Source: Paractinoplanes ovalisporus
GTDB taxonomy: Bacteria > Actinomycetota > Actinomycetes > Mycobacteriales > Micromonosporaceae
Length of the DNA: 64,000 bases
Direction: 5' to 3'
Assembly: GCF_016834655.1 (NCBI RefSeq)
Contig: NZ_JAENHP010000005.1
Coordinates: 406,912-470,911 of the forward strand
The notes below the pieces were generated by a model. It saw nothing but the letters and a program-made list of their open reading frames with translations, was not told where the DNA came from and did no database searches. The translations under genes were made by a program, and so were the position numbers. Below, piece by piece: positions 24,365 to 32,533 of this stretch. The first letter of the stretch is position 1. Every line of letters begins with the position of its first letter.

Positions 24365-25408
24365 CTCCGAGGGCTCCGACGACTCCGACGCCCAGTTCGC
24401 GGCGTTCTTGCGGCTCGGCTGCACGCGCGGCGGCTCGCCCGGCATCTTCGGGTGGTCGGGCGGGTAAGGCATGTCGCCCAGACCGTTCTTCTCGTCCCGC
24501 TCGACCCACTCCAGCAGCGGCGCCAGGTCGTGCGCGACGTCGTCAATGGCCGCGTGCGGGTCCCCGATCTCGGCGAACCGCTTCGGCACGGTCCGCAGGT
24601 CGAAGTCGTCCGGCTCGACGTCGGGCAGCTCGTCCCACGTCACCGGGGCCGAGGCGGTGGCGCGCTCGTTGGCGCGCAGCGAGTATGCACAGGTGATCGT
24701 GCGGTCACGGGCCATCTGGTTGAAGTCGAGGAACACCCGCTCGCCGCGCTCCTCCTTCCACCAGGCCGTCGTGATCAGCTCGGGCCGGCGCCGTTCGGCC
24801 TCGCGGGCCAGCGCGATCGCGGCCCGGCGCACCTCGACGAACGACCAGTCAGGCTTGATACGCAGGTAGATGTGCACGCCGCGGCCGCCCGACGTCTTCG
24901 GGAACCCGACCCAGCCCAGATCGTCGAGCACCTCGTGCAACACACCGGCGGTGCTCACCACATCGGCGAACGACGTGCCCGGCTGCGGGTCGAGGTCGAT
25001 ACGCAGCTCATCCGGGTTGTCGGGTCTGTCGCCGCGGACCGGCCACGGGTGGAAGACCACGGTGCCCATCTGCGCGGCCCACGCGACGTGCGCCAGGTCG
25101 GCCGGGCACAGCTCCACCGCCGTACGCATGCTGGGGAACTTGATCTGTGCCGTCTGGATCCAGTCCGGAACGCCGCGGGTGGGGATGCGCTTCTGGAAGA
25201 ACGCCTCGCCCTCGATGCCGTCGGGAAACCGCTGCAACGTGGTCGGCCGGTTGTGCAGCGCACGCATGATCCCGTCGCCGACCGACCGGTAGTAGTCGAA
25301 CACGTCCCGCTTGGTGTAGCCCTTCCGCGGGAAGACAATCTTGTCAGGGCTGCTGAGCCGCACCTGATGGCCGGCGATCTCGATCTCTTCGGCGGGCGCT
25401 TTCGGCAT
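24353..25408 (-). CDS. Stand-alone LigD-type DNA polymerase/primase (PolDom, PrimPol)
   Basis: Protein of 351 residues matching the polymerase domain of LigD. The metal-binding Asp pair is in ELRIDLDPQPGTSF. Other motifs: GWVGFPKTSGGRGVHIYLRI, RVFLDFNQMARDRTITCAYSLRA and SAPVTWDEL. The 40 C-terminal residues are charged and outside the fold. Such PolDom proteins add ribonucleotides or fill gaps in non-homologous end joining and related repair; a separate LigC is encoded nearby. The ATG lies 6 nt after TATGGT (leaderless layout). The open frame upstream to 25663 is in repeat-rich DNA and is not used. Confidence 0.93.
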   Translation of the reverse strand: MPKAPAEEIEIAGHQVRLSSPDKIVFPRKGYTKRDVFDYYRSVGDGIMRALHNRPTTLQRFPDGIEGEAFFQKRIPTRGVPDWIQTAQIKFPSMRTAVELCPADLAHVAWAAQMGTVVFHPWPVRGDRPDNPDELRIDLDPQPGTSFADVVSTAGVLHEVLDDLGWVGFPKTSGGRGVHIYLRIKPDWSFVEVRRAAIALAREAERRRPELITTAWWKEERGERVFLDFNQMARDRTITCAYSLRANERATASAPVTWDELPDVEPDDFDLRTVPKRFAEIGDPHAAIDDVAHDLAPLLEWVERDEKNGLGDMPYPPDHPKMPGEPPRVQPSRKNAANWASESSEPSESEG

Positions 25409-25414
25409 GCACCG

Positions 25415-25420
25415 ACCATA
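25415..25420 (-). promoter_or_regulatory. -10 box of leaderless promoter for PolDom gene
   Basis: TATGGT on the minus strand, 6 nt before the ATG. Confidence 0.55.
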
Positions 25421-25672
25421 AGCCCTGTCCGGCGCCCTGGTGATCCCCGAAGCCGCGCCCGAGCCGTCATTTACCCGGGCGTTCGTTCCACCCGAGCTGT
25501 CGTTCCCTACGTGCGAAGCTTCGTTCCCGGGCGTCCGTTCCATGCCTAGCTTCGTTCCCGGACGTGCGTGACGTCGTATCCGGCGTCTTCCAGCGTGCCT
25601 GGCGTCGTTCCGGGCGTGCGGCTTCGTTCCCGATGTCGTTCGCCCGGTCGTCGCTGCGCTCAAGACCTGGAT

Positions 25673-25841
25673 GTGGGTAGCTGTGGCTCCTGCTCAGGCC
25701 GCCAAACCTGAAGATCAAGTGCAGGATGTCCCGGCTGGGTGGTGGGTGACGGACCGTCGCTCCCGCGGGGACCGCGGCGGCTTTCGCTGGCCGCTGGCGC
25801 GTCCAGAACGCGAAACCCACCACGGCGACGTGCGTGAGCGG
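25673..25841 (+). repeat. Dispersed repeat, copy B
   Basis: Close match to copy A (7403-7570), same orientation, and inverted relative to copy C (28585-28756). It shares TGGCTCCTGCTCAGGCC near its left end and AACCCACCACGGCGACGTGC at its right end. It lacks the extra leading half-unit of copies A and C. Confidence 0.85.
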
Positions 25842-26108
25842 TCGCGCTCCCAAAGACCAACCCCGATCAGGTCACGCTTCGGTTTGGTAGCGGGCGTGCA
25901 GGGGCCACTCGTCGTCGCTTGCGGCCACCCCCAGACGACTCGGAGGCGCGCCAGGGTGAGTCCCGACCAGGCCGGCTTCGGAGCGTTGCCAGAAACGCGC
26001 ACCCCGACCAGGCCGTGCGCCAAGCACTGTTGCCGGCGCTTCAGCTGTAGCCGCCCTGTCAGATCGCGCTGACCGTCCTGCCGCAGCTCTTGACCACCCC
26101 AGCTCTTC

Positions 26109-26150
26109 CCCACCCCGGTCACTGGGTGGGGCGAGTTAAGCAGGCGGGTA
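26109..26150 (+). repeat. 42-bp inverted repeat, left arm
   Basis: Begins CCCACCCCGGTCACTGGGTG and ends TTAAGCAGGCGGGTA. It is the exact reverse complement of 28210-28251. Each arm contains its own hairpin CCCACCC/GGGTGGG. A weaker match extends outward to include a TTGTGGAC-like motif. Confidence 0.85.
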
Positions 26151-26544
26151 TGACACTTTCCCGCCGTCGTCCACAACCCGCTACTTCCCCTTGTCCTACA
26201 ACCCGCTACCTCTTCAGCGCCGTCAGCCCAGACGCGCTGACCTCCGGCAGCGGTGTCGTTGCAGTGCCGGATGGGGTGATCGGACGCGCGCCGGAGCTCG
26301 CAAGCGGCCTCGGCGCTGAATGAGGGCTGAGGTGGCTGGGCCGTGTGGGTGGCGGACTGTTGTGTGGATTCGAGGCGCCGCACTGTCGTCGGGCCTGGAC
26401 GCGAGGTCGTGCCCGGCGAACACCCCTGCTGAGCCGGGCCGCCCAGCCCGGCCGTGACGCCGAGCTCACCGGGCCTTCAGCCGGGCGCGTGGTCGGGGTG
26501 GCCGACCAGCACCCGGGTGGGCGCCGGCCGTGGGATGACCGCTG

Positions 26545-26955
26545 TTACGCGTTCTTCGGGTCGAGCTTGATCGAGAGGCTGTTGACGCAGTGCCGGGTGT
26601 TCTTGGCCGTCAGGTGCTCGCCGCGGAAGACGTGGCCCAGGTGGGAGTCGCAGTTGGCGCAGCGGATCTCGGTGCGGACCATGCCGTGGGAGTAGTCGTC
26701 GATCTCCTTGACGGCGCCGGGGATGGCGTCGTCGAAGGACGGCCAGCCGCAGTTCGAGTCGAACTTGTCGCCGCTGGGGTAGAGGGCGGCGCCGCAGGCC
26801 CGGCAGTTGTACATGCCCTCGGTCTTGGTGCTGACGTATTCGCCGGACCAGGGCGCCTCGGTGCCGGCCTGACGCAGAACCCGGAACTCGTCGGGGGAGA
26901 GGCGTACGCGCCACTGTTCCTCGGTGGTGGGCAGGGTGGATTCGTTGGTCGCCAT
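26545..26955 (-). CDS. msrB: Peptide-methionine (R)-S-oxide reductase
   Basis: MsrB of 136 residues repairing oxidised methionine (R form). Zinc-binding CxxC pairs are in YNCRACGAALY and IRCANCDSHLGHVF. The catalytic Cys is in NTRHCVNSLSIKL, with the upstream fingerprint SNCGWPSFDDAI. The length is typical of cytosolic MsrB. The ATG follows TACCTT at 6 nt on the minus strand. It is divergent from the PH-like gene and lies within the segment bounded by inverted repeats. Confidence 0.96.
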   Translation of the reverse strand: MATNESTLPTTEEQWRVRLSPDEFRVLRQAGTEAPWSGEYVSTKTEGMYNCRACGAALYPSGDKFDSNCGWPSFDDAIPGAVKEIDDYSHGMVRTEIRCANCDSHLGHVFRGEHLTAKNTRHCVNSLSIKLDPKNA

Positions 26956-26961
26956 ACATCA

Positions 26962-26967
26962 AAGGTA
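26962..26967 (-). promoter_or_regulatory. -10 box of leaderless promoter for msrB
   Basis: TACCTT on the minus strand, 6 nt before the ATG. Confidence 0.6.
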
Positions 26968-27019
26968 CGACGCACCGGGGGTGCGGCCGGGGTGGTCGCC
27001 GTCACCGTTGAACCAGGGC

Positions 27020-27505
27020 ATGGAAGATGTGTCGCCGGCCACTTTCAGGCCCACCTCGCAGCAGGCTCTCGGACGAGGGCTCTACCTCGGTTCACTCGTG
27101 GCAGTGGGGGTGACGCTGCTGGCCGCCATGCTCACCCTGACCGGCTTCATCGAGCCGCCGCGGGGCGTGACCTGGGCGGCCATGTCACTGGTGCCGCCGC
27201 TGGGCGGGGCGATGGTGGGCATCCTGGCCGGTCGGGTCACCGGCACTCAGATCAGTGCGCGCGGGATCCGTACGCGGTCCGTCTTCAACGGTGACGTGGC
27301 GCCCTGGGACGAGGTGGTCGACCTGCGGGCCGAGCGGCGTGGGGCACGGACCGTCGTCTCTGTCTATCTGAACTCGGGCGCAAGTGTGCAGCTCCAGGCC
27401 CCGTACAGCGGCGAGCTCTTCGCCTCCGACCCTCGATTCGAGGGCAAAATGTTCGCTTTGTCCCATCTGTGGCGGAGTCACCGTTTCGGTGGTCTTCCGG
27501 GATGA
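27020..27505 (+). CDS. Two-helix membrane protein with PH-like domain
   Basis: Protein of 161 residues. Two membrane helices (LYLGSLVAVGVTLLAAMLTLTGF and MSLVPPLGGAMVGILAGRV) are followed by a small beta-rich domain (GTQISARGIRTRSVFNGDVAPWDEVVDLRAE). That pattern matches the bacterial PH-like (DUF2581-type) fold, with the conserved W-x-E/D turn. The start is ATG at 27020; a longer frame crosses the msrB promoter. Function unknown. Confidence 0.75.
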   Translation: MEDVSPATFRPTSQQALGRGLYLGSLVAVGVTLLAAMLTLTGFIEPPRGVTWAAMSLVPPLGGAMVGILAGRVTGTQISARGIRTRSVFNGDVAPWDEVVDLRAERRGARTVVSVYLNSGASVQLQAPYSGELFASDPRFEGKMFALSHLWRSHRFGGLPG

Positions 27506-27600
27506 TGACCCGCCGAGGGGGCTTAACGGGTAAATCGGGCAATTGCCGCTAAGCTCCCCTCCGGACCTGGAAACACCGGAACAGGAATGGATAACTCCTC

Positions 27601-28134
27601 ATGAGCACAATTCGCCGGATCATCGCCGTCGGACTGCCCGCCGCCGGCCTGACCGCCGCTCTCGCGCTGGGTGTGTCCCCGGCCCTGGCCACGTCGGCCA
27701 CCGTCGACCCGGCCGCGATGCCGGTCGTCGCCGCTACCGGCTACGGCACCCCGGACGCCACCGACGACGACGAGCCGACCCGCGGGCAGGGCGGTTACGG
27801 CACGCCGGGCGCCACCACGGCGACCCCGGACGAGTCGCCCGACACGGACACGCCGGACACCGACACCCCGGACACCGACACGCCGACCCGGGGCAACCCC
27901 GGCTACGGCCCGACGCCGACCGCCAGCGTCGACACGGTTCCGCCGGGTGTCAGCCCGACCACCAGCAGCCCGGGCGTGGCCCCGGCGACCACGACCCCCG
28001 GCGGCGGCGTGAGCCCGGCCGGAGCGCTCCCGGTCACCGGTACGCCGATGGCCGCGATCGTCTCGATGGGTGCCCTGCTGGTCGCCGCGGGTGCGGCGTC
28101 GGTCTGGTACACGCGTCGCCGCCGCAGCGCCTGA
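27601..28134 (+). CDS. LPXTG cell-wall-anchored surface protein
   Basis: Protein of 177 residues with a signal peptide (IIAVGLPAAGLTAALALGVSPALA). The mature region is low-complexity and contains GYGTPDAT-like units and a DTPDTDTPDTDTP run. The C-terminal sorting signal is LPVTG, then a hydrophobic helix (AAIVSMGALLVAAGAASVW) and the positive tail RRRR. It is predicted to be a sortase substrate covalently attached to peptidoglycan; no sortase gene is in the window. It has no folded domain, so a spacer, adhesin or matrix role is only a guess. A strong terminator follows. Confidence 0.88.
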   Translation: MSTIRRIIAVGLPAAGLTAALALGVSPALATSATVDPAAMPVVAATGYGTPDATDDDEPTRGQGGYGTPGATTATPDESPDTDTPDTDTPDTDTPTRGNPGYGPTPTASVDTVPPGVSPTTSSPGVAPATTTPGGGVSPAGALPVTGTPMAAIVSMGALLVAAGAASVWYTRRRRSA

Positions 28135-28150
28135 CGCATCTTCCACTAAC

Positions 28151-28185
28151 GAAAGCCGCCCGGAACCCGGGCGGCTTTCGTTTTT
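28151..28185 (+). terminator. Rho-independent terminator after LPXTG gene
   Basis: A 12-13 bp stem (GAAAGCCGCCCGG / CCGGGCGGCTTTC) with loop AAC is followed by GTTTTT. Confidence 0.92.
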
Positions 28186-28209
28186 GTGGACAGCCACCGG
28201 AAAACGTCG

Positions 28210-28251
28210 TACCCGCCTGCTTAACTCGCCCCACCCAGTGACCGGGGTGGG
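28210..28251 (-). repeat. 42-bp inverted repeat, right arm
   Basis: Exact reverse complement of 26109-26150. It begins TACCCGCCTGCTTAACTCGC and runs directly into the 44-bp tandem array. Confidence 0.85.
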
Positions 28252-28584
28252 TTTTGTTCTGAGAGCGCGACCTGATCACGCGCTGCCGGGGTGGGTTTTG
28301 TTTTGAGAGCGCGACCTGATCACGCGCTGCCGGGGTGGGGTTTGTTTTGAGAGCGCGACCTGATCACGCGCCGCCGGGGTGGGGCTTGTTTTGAGAGCGC
28401 GACCTGATCACGCGCCGCCGGGGTGGGGGTTCGGTTTGGAGAGCGCAACCCGCTCACGTGCGTCACGGGTGCGGTTCGCTTGGGAGGGCGGGCAACCCGC
28501 TCACGCGCTTGCCGTGGCCGGGCTTGTTCTTGGGGGTGCAGCCACACACGCGCGTCGCCGGGGTTGGGGTTTGGTTTGAGCGCG
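28252..28584. repeat. 44-bp tandem array with degenerating tail
   Basis: Units starting GAGAGCGCGACCTGATCACG occur at 28261, 28305, 28349 and 28393 with exact 44-bp period. Diverged units follow at about 28439 and further right (GAGCGCAACCCGCTCACG forms) up to the dispersed repeat. The interval 28186-28783 has no gene. Confidence 0.88.
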
Positions 28585-28783
28585 ACCGCTCACGCACGTC
28601 GCCGTGGCGGGTTTCGCGTTCTGGACGCGCCAGCGGCCAGCGAAAGCCACCGCGGCCCCCGCGGGAGCGACGGTCCGCCACCCACCACTCAGCCGGGACA
28701 TCATGAATTTGATCTTCGGGTTTGGCGGCCTGGGCAGGAGCGACGGCCACCCACCACCCAGCCGGGACATCCGGATCTTGGTC
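28585..28783 (-). repeat. Dispersed repeat, copy C (inverted)
   Basis: Reverse-complement relative of copies A and B. Reading on the minus strand it contains both half-units with GGCTGGGTGGTGGGTG and ends with GGTTTCGCG-flanked sequence. It abuts the stop codon of the dGTPase gene. Confidence 0.85.
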
Positions 28784-30229
28784 TTAAAGCACGAACGCAT
28801 CCGTCCAGAGTTGGCGACTCTTGCCGGACAACGCCTGCATCAGCCCCACTGCCTGATTGTCGGTCAGGCCGGCCACGAAGTCGATCACGGCACGCCCGCG
28901 GGCCCGTTTGAGCAGGTCCGGCGTGTCGTCGGGCAGCTCGGCCTCGGCCAGCTCGACCAGGTCACGCAGGCGGCTCGGGATCCGCTCCACCTCGTCGGGG
29001 TCGGTGAGCCAGGCCAGCAGCGCGTCGACCAGCGAAGCGACCAGGCGGCCCTGGCCCCGCTGGTGCAGCGCGAGGTCGGGCCGGGCCAGCACGAAACGGT
29101 TCTGGACGAACTTGAGGATCTGCACCTCGTGCCACTGGGCTGTGGCGAGTTGCACATGGCCGGAGCGGATGGCGGGGTCGGCGATCGTCTCGACCGACTC
29201 GACCAGGCGGCGGGTCCACGTGGCCGAGAACGCCGCGACCTGGGCCTCCGCCTCGAGCGAGCCGTCGAACGGGCGGGCCAGCAAACCGTCGACCAGTTCG
29301 GCCCGCACCAGCTCGACGGCGGCCGCGAAGGCCTCGTCGTCGGCCATCCAGCCGTCCTTGCGGTGCAGCTGGCGGCGCAGCGACTCGATCGCGCCGCCGG
29401 CCCGGTTGGGGTCGGTGTCGGGGCCCCAGCGCTGCCAGGCCATCAGCTCGGTGGCCACGGCGCCCTGCTGCAGCACGCCGACGCGGTGCACGTCTTCGAG
29501 GTCGTGGATCGCGTAGGCGATGTCGTCGGCGGTGTCCATGACCGAGGCCTCGACGGTCTGCTGCCAGTCGGCGACCCGGCCCGCGAACGGGGCCCGGGCC
29601 GCCCGCATGTCGCCGGCCTCGGTCGAGTAGGCGCCGAACTTCACCGAACCGCCGTCGGGATCGTCGGCCGCGGGGGCGGCGCCGCGCGGGGCGGGGTCCA
29701 TGTGACGGGCGTGGCCGCGGCGGATCCACGGGTATTTCAGGATGGCGGCGCGGACCGCGTTGGTCAGGTTGAGCCCGATGGTGGCCTGGCCGCGGATCTC
29801 GGTGCTGGTGACGATGCGGTAGGACTGGGCGTTGCCCTCGAAGCCGTCGCGCAGCTGGAGCCGCTGGCGGGCGACCCGGTCGAGAACCCGCTCGCCCAGG
29901 TGGCCGAACGGCGGGTGGCCGAGGTCGTGGGCCAGGGCGGCCGCCTCGACCACGTCGGGGTCGCAGCCGCCCAGCTTGTCGGCCAGGCCGGGGTCGACGC
30001 GCTCGGCGATGGCCCGCGCGACCTGGGCCACCTTGAGGCTGTGGGTCATCCGGTTGTGCACCAGCAGGCCGGCGCCCCCGGGACTGATGACCTGGGTGAC
30101 GCCGGCGAGCCGGGCGAAGAACGGCGAGGCGACGATCCGGTCGCGGTCGACGCGGAACGGGCTGGCGGCGAGGTCGCCGGGAGCGACCAACCGGTCGCCG
30201 AAGAGGCGCTGAGCCCGGGGATCGTCCAT
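28784..30229 (-). CDS. dgt: Deoxyguanosinetriphosphate triphosphohydrolase-like protein
   Basis: HD-domain dNTPase of 481 residues that releases triphosphate from dNTPs and so shapes nucleotide pools. The metal site is HNRMTHSLKVAQVARAIAE (first His), then the HD pair in AAALAHDLGHPPFGHLGE, and the later Asp in SVMDTADDIAYAIHDLED. The length fits the bacterial Dgt/SAMHD1-like family. The ATG follows TAATCT at 7 nt on the minus strand. The stop lies at the edge of dispersed repeat copy C. Confidence 0.95.
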   Translation of the reverse strand: MDDPRAQRLFGDRLVAPGDLAASPFRVDRDRIVASPFFARLAGVTQVISPGGAGLLVHNRMTHSLKVAQVARAIAERVDPGLADKLGGCDPDVVEAAALAHDLGHPPFGHLGERVLDRVARQRLQLRDGFEGNAQSYRIVTSTEIRGQATIGLNLTNAVRAAILKYPWIRRGHARHMDPAPRGAAPAADDPDGGSVKFGAYSTEAGDMRAARAPFAGRVADWQQTVEASVMDTADDIAYAIHDLEDVHRVGVLQQGAVATELMAWQRWGPDTDPNRAGGAIESLRRQLHRKDGWMADDEAFAAAVELVRAELVDGLLARPFDGSLEAEAQVAAFSATWTRRLVESVETIADPAIRSGHVQLATAQWHEVQILKFVQNRFVLARPDLALHQRGQGRLVASLVDALLAWLTDPDEVERIPSRLRDLVELAEAELPDDTPDLLKRARGRAVIDFVAGLTDNQAVGLMQALSGKSRQLWTDAFVL

Positions 30230-30236
30230 CCGCCAG

Positions 30237-30242
30237 AGATTA
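30237..30242 (-). promoter_or_regulatory. -10 box of leaderless promoter for dgt
   Basis: TAATCT on the minus strand, 7 nt before the ATG, overlapping the stop region of the upstream gene. Confidence 0.5.
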
Positions 30243-30818
30243 CCGGGCCTGCAGGGCGTCCAATGCGACGGACATGGCCGCGACCAGGCGACGGTCCACG
30301 TTCGGGTCGTGGATCGTCACGACGTAGCGGTCGCGCAGGCCCCACTTCTTGACCACGGAGAACACCGGGCGGTCGCCCAGCACGAAGTCGAAGTGGTAGG
30401 GCAGCCACGACAGCGCCTCGACGAAGCGGCGCAGCACGGCCACCCAGACGTTGGTCTCGCGGCCGATCATCTCGCCGAAGCCGGGCTGCTCGAGGTGCCA
30501 CGTCGAGCGGATCAGCGACTCCTTGAAGTTCTTGCGGAACAGCCCGATCGGGGCGCCGCCGGCGTCGACGATGTCGTACGTGGCGCCCAGGTCGATCACC
30601 TGGCGGGCCTTGAAGCCCAGCACCGGCGTCGTCTTGGTGTCGTCGGTGTAGAGCGTGACCTGCTCCTTGAACGCCATGCGCTTCTGCTGCGCGAAGGCGA
30701 GGATGCCGGCCTCACTGCCGTCCGGAGCGGCGGCGTGGATCTCGTATTGGTTGACCATCAGCCGGATGCGCTGACGGACGATCAGCTGCTGCTGAGTCTG
30801 AAGGGTGTTGACAGTCAC
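30240..30818 (-). CDS. LURP-one-related / phospholipid scramblase-like protein
   Basis: Protein of 192 residues with the tubby-like LOR beta-barrel pattern: LIVRQRIRLMVNQYEIHAAA, ILAFAQQKRMAFKEQVTLYTDDTKTTPVLGFKARQ, then alternating strands to the C-terminal FSVVKKWGLRDRYVVTIHDPNVDRRLVAAM. In this superfamily the domain binds lipids or protects partner proteins; no activity can be assigned here. GTG at 30818 is preferred over 30845. It ends 10 nt before the dgt start and could be co-transcribed with it. Confidence 0.85.
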   Translation of the reverse strand: MTVNTLQTQQQLIVRQRIRLMVNQYEIHAAAPDGSEAGILAFAQQKRMAFKEQVTLYTDDTKTTPVLGFKARQVIDLGATYDIVDAGGAPIGLFRKNFKESLIRSTWHLEQPGFGEMIGRETNVWVAVLRRFVEALSWLPYHFDFVLGDRPVFSVVKKWGLRDRYVVTIHDPNVDRRLVAAMSVALDALQAR

Positions 30819-30885
30819 GGCTGAGCAGTGTGTCACAAACTCCATCCGGTGGCGGGACCCTTGTCCGGACCGTCAAACTGGTCGA

Positions 30886-31989
30886 ATGGCGAAGCGAGGA
30901 CGTAGGGGATCATTGATTGCGCTGGCGCTGGGAGCCGCGGCGGTGTGGGCCGCCCGTGACATCCCGCGCCAGATGGGGGCCAAGGCCAAGGGCGAGCGGC
31001 TGGCCCGCATGCAGGCCTCGCCCCAGTTCGCGGAGGGCAAGTTCCACAACACGGTCCCGGCCACGATGCTGGACGCCGCCTCGATGCCGAAGGTCTTCGC
31101 CGCCACGCTGCGCGATCGGGAGCGCCGCCACCCGCGCCTGCCCATCCCGGTGGTCACTCCCGACCCGGGCGTCACCGCCGACGGGCTGCACGTCACCTGG
31201 TACGGCCACTCCTCGGCGTTGGTCGAGATCGAGGGCCGGCGGGTGCTGCTCGACCCGGTGTGGAGCGAGCGCTGCTCCCCGTCGCGGCTGGGCGGCCCCC
31301 GGCGGCTGCACGAGCCGCCGGTCGCGCTGCGTGACCTGCCGCCGCTCGACGCCGTGCTGATCTCGCACGACCACTACGACCACCTCGACATGGAGACCAT
31401 CCAGAACCTGGTCGACCTGCAGGCCGCGCCGTTCCTGGTGCCGCTGGGCGTGGGCGCGCACCTCGAGCGCTGGGGCGTGCCGGCCACCCGCATCGTCGAG
31501 ATGGACTGGAACGACAAGCACCGCGTCGGCAGCCTCGAGTTCGTCTCGACTGCGGCCCGGCACTTCAGCGGGCGCGGGCTCGGCCGCGACGGCACGCTCT
31601 GGACCAGCTGGGTGATCAACGGTCCGAGCCGCAAGGTCTTCTACTCGGGCGACACCGGTTATTTCCCGGGCTTCGCCGAGATCGGTCAGGAGCACGGCCC
31701 GTTCGACGTGTCGCTGGTGCAGGTCGGGGCGTACAACGAGTCGTGGCCCGACATCCACATGTTCCCGGAAGACGGCGTGGCCACCCACGTCGACGTCCAG
31801 GCCGGGCTGATGATCCCGGTGCACTGGGCGACGTTCAACCTGGCGCTGCACGACTGGTCCGAGCCGGCCGACCGCACGTGGCGTGAGGCCAAGGCCCGCG
31901 ACGTACGGCTGGCCGTGCCGCGCCCCGGTGAGCGCGTCGACGTCGACAACCCGCCCGCGGTGGACGGCTGGTGGCAGCAGATCGCGTAG
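30886..31989 (+). CDS. MBL-fold metallohydrolase (NAPE-PLD/UlaG-like)
   Basis: Protein of 367 residues. An N-terminal signal-like helix (GSLIALALGAAAVWAARD) is followed by a metallo-beta-lactamase fold: strand HVTWYGHSSALVEIEGRRVLLDPVW, the zinc motif ISHDHYDHLD, STAARHFSGRG, the Asp ligand in VFYSGDTGYFPGF and the final His in MIPVHWATFNLALHDW. This spacing is typical of NAPE-phospholipase-D-like enzymes. The substrate is unknown. ATG at 30886 is preceded by CAAACT at 6 nt, a weak leaderless promoter. Confidence 0.93.
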   Translation: MAKRGRRGSLIALALGAAAVWAARDIPRQMGAKAKGERLARMQASPQFAEGKFHNTVPATMLDAASMPKVFAATLRDRERRHPRLPIPVVTPDPGVTADGLHVTWYGHSSALVEIEGRRVLLDPVWSERCSPSRLGGPRRLHEPPVALRDLPPLDAVLISHDHYDHLDMETIQNLVDLQAAPFLVPLGVGAHLERWGVPATRIVEMDWNDKHRVGSLEFVSTAARHFSGRGLGRDGTLWTSWVINGPSRKVFYSGDTGYFPGFAEIGQEHGPFDVSLVQVGAYNESWPDIHMFPEDGVATHVDVQAGLMIPVHWATFNLALHDWSEPADRTWREAKARDVRLAVPRPGERVDVDNPPAVDGWWQQIA

Positions 31990-32525
31990 CGGCCGCGCTC
32001 CTGGTCTTCGGCAACGGGCCGACCGGTTCGTTGGTGCGGGCGCGGGCGGCGATCGCTTACCCGCCGGTCGAGCGCATCGTCTTCGCCGGGGGCTGGGAGC
32101 AGGCCCGATCGGGCGCGGCCGAGCCTCCGGAGGGCTGCCGCGAGGGTGACCTGATGCGTCGGGTCGCCCTCGACGCGGGGGTGGATCCGGTTTCCGTACG
32201 TATCGAGTGCCGTTCCCGCAGCACCCTGGAGAACCTGCTCAACGTCGTCGAGGACGGCCTGCTCGACGGTCTGCAGCTGGGCCCGGCGCGGCCGCTGGGG
32301 CTGGTCACGCACGCCTGGCACCTGCCGCGGGCGCGTTTTCTGGCCCGCAAGGTGCTGGGCCTGCCGTCGCGGGCCCTGGTCGACGTGCCGGTCCCCGGGG
32401 TCTCGCCGCTCGTCGAATACGGGATCCGGGCCGCGTCGAGGGTGTGCTTCTTCGGCGTACGTGACCCGGCCGTCCTGCTGCGCCGCGAGCGCCGGATGGT
32501 GACGATGTTGCGACGCGGGGTATAG
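31971..32525 (+). CDS. DUF218/YdcF-like protein
   Basis: Protein of 184 residues with the ElyC/SanA/YdcF core: ALLVFGNGPTGS, PPVERIVFAGG, the central acidic/Asn motif RSRSTLENLLNVVED, and GLVTHAWHLPRARFLARKVLG. The family's T-H-x-x-H/R helix start is recognisable as VTHAWHLPRA. The usual N-terminal membrane anchor is missing, so it is probably cytosolic. The GTG start overlaps the MBL gene by 19 nt. The function is not established; relatives act in envelope sugar or antigen assembly. Confidence 0.85.
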   Translation: MAADRVAAALLVFGNGPTGSLVRARAAIAYPPVERIVFAGGWEQARSGAAEPPEGCREGDLMRRVALDAGVDPVSVRIECRSRSTLENLLNVVEDGLLDGLQLGPARPLGLVTHAWHLPRARFLARKVLGLPSRALVDVPVPGVSPLVEYGIRAASRVCFFGVRDPAVLLRRERRMVTMLRRGV

Positions 32526-32533
32526 CTGCGGCC

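Larger units (their letters stand above)
25421..26544. other. 1.1-kb gene-free, repeat-rich interval
   Basis: About 25480-25650 holds degenerate copies of CTTCGTTCCCGGRCGTGCG-like units. Dispersed repeat copy B follows at 25673-25841. A single diverged unit related to the 44-bp tandem array of 28.3 kb is near 25842-25885, and one arm of an exact 42-bp inverted repeat is at 26109-26150. The long open frames here are composed of repeat translation and look non-coding. Confidence 0.65.

Noticed and set aside
25715..26383. 222-residue open frame on the minus strand in the repeat region
   Set aside because: Its sequence is the translation of dispersed repeats, with no start signal or domain; the same phrases recur on the opposite strand at 28.1-28.3 kb because of the inverted repeat.
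28252..28584. 44-bp array considered as a CRISPR
   Set aside because: Units are directly adjacent without spacers and no cas genes are present; the other tandem arrays fail for the same reason.
28463..28750. Several overlapping open frames through the 44-bp array and copy C
   Set aside because: They are caused by high GC and repeats, with no ribosome sites or family features.
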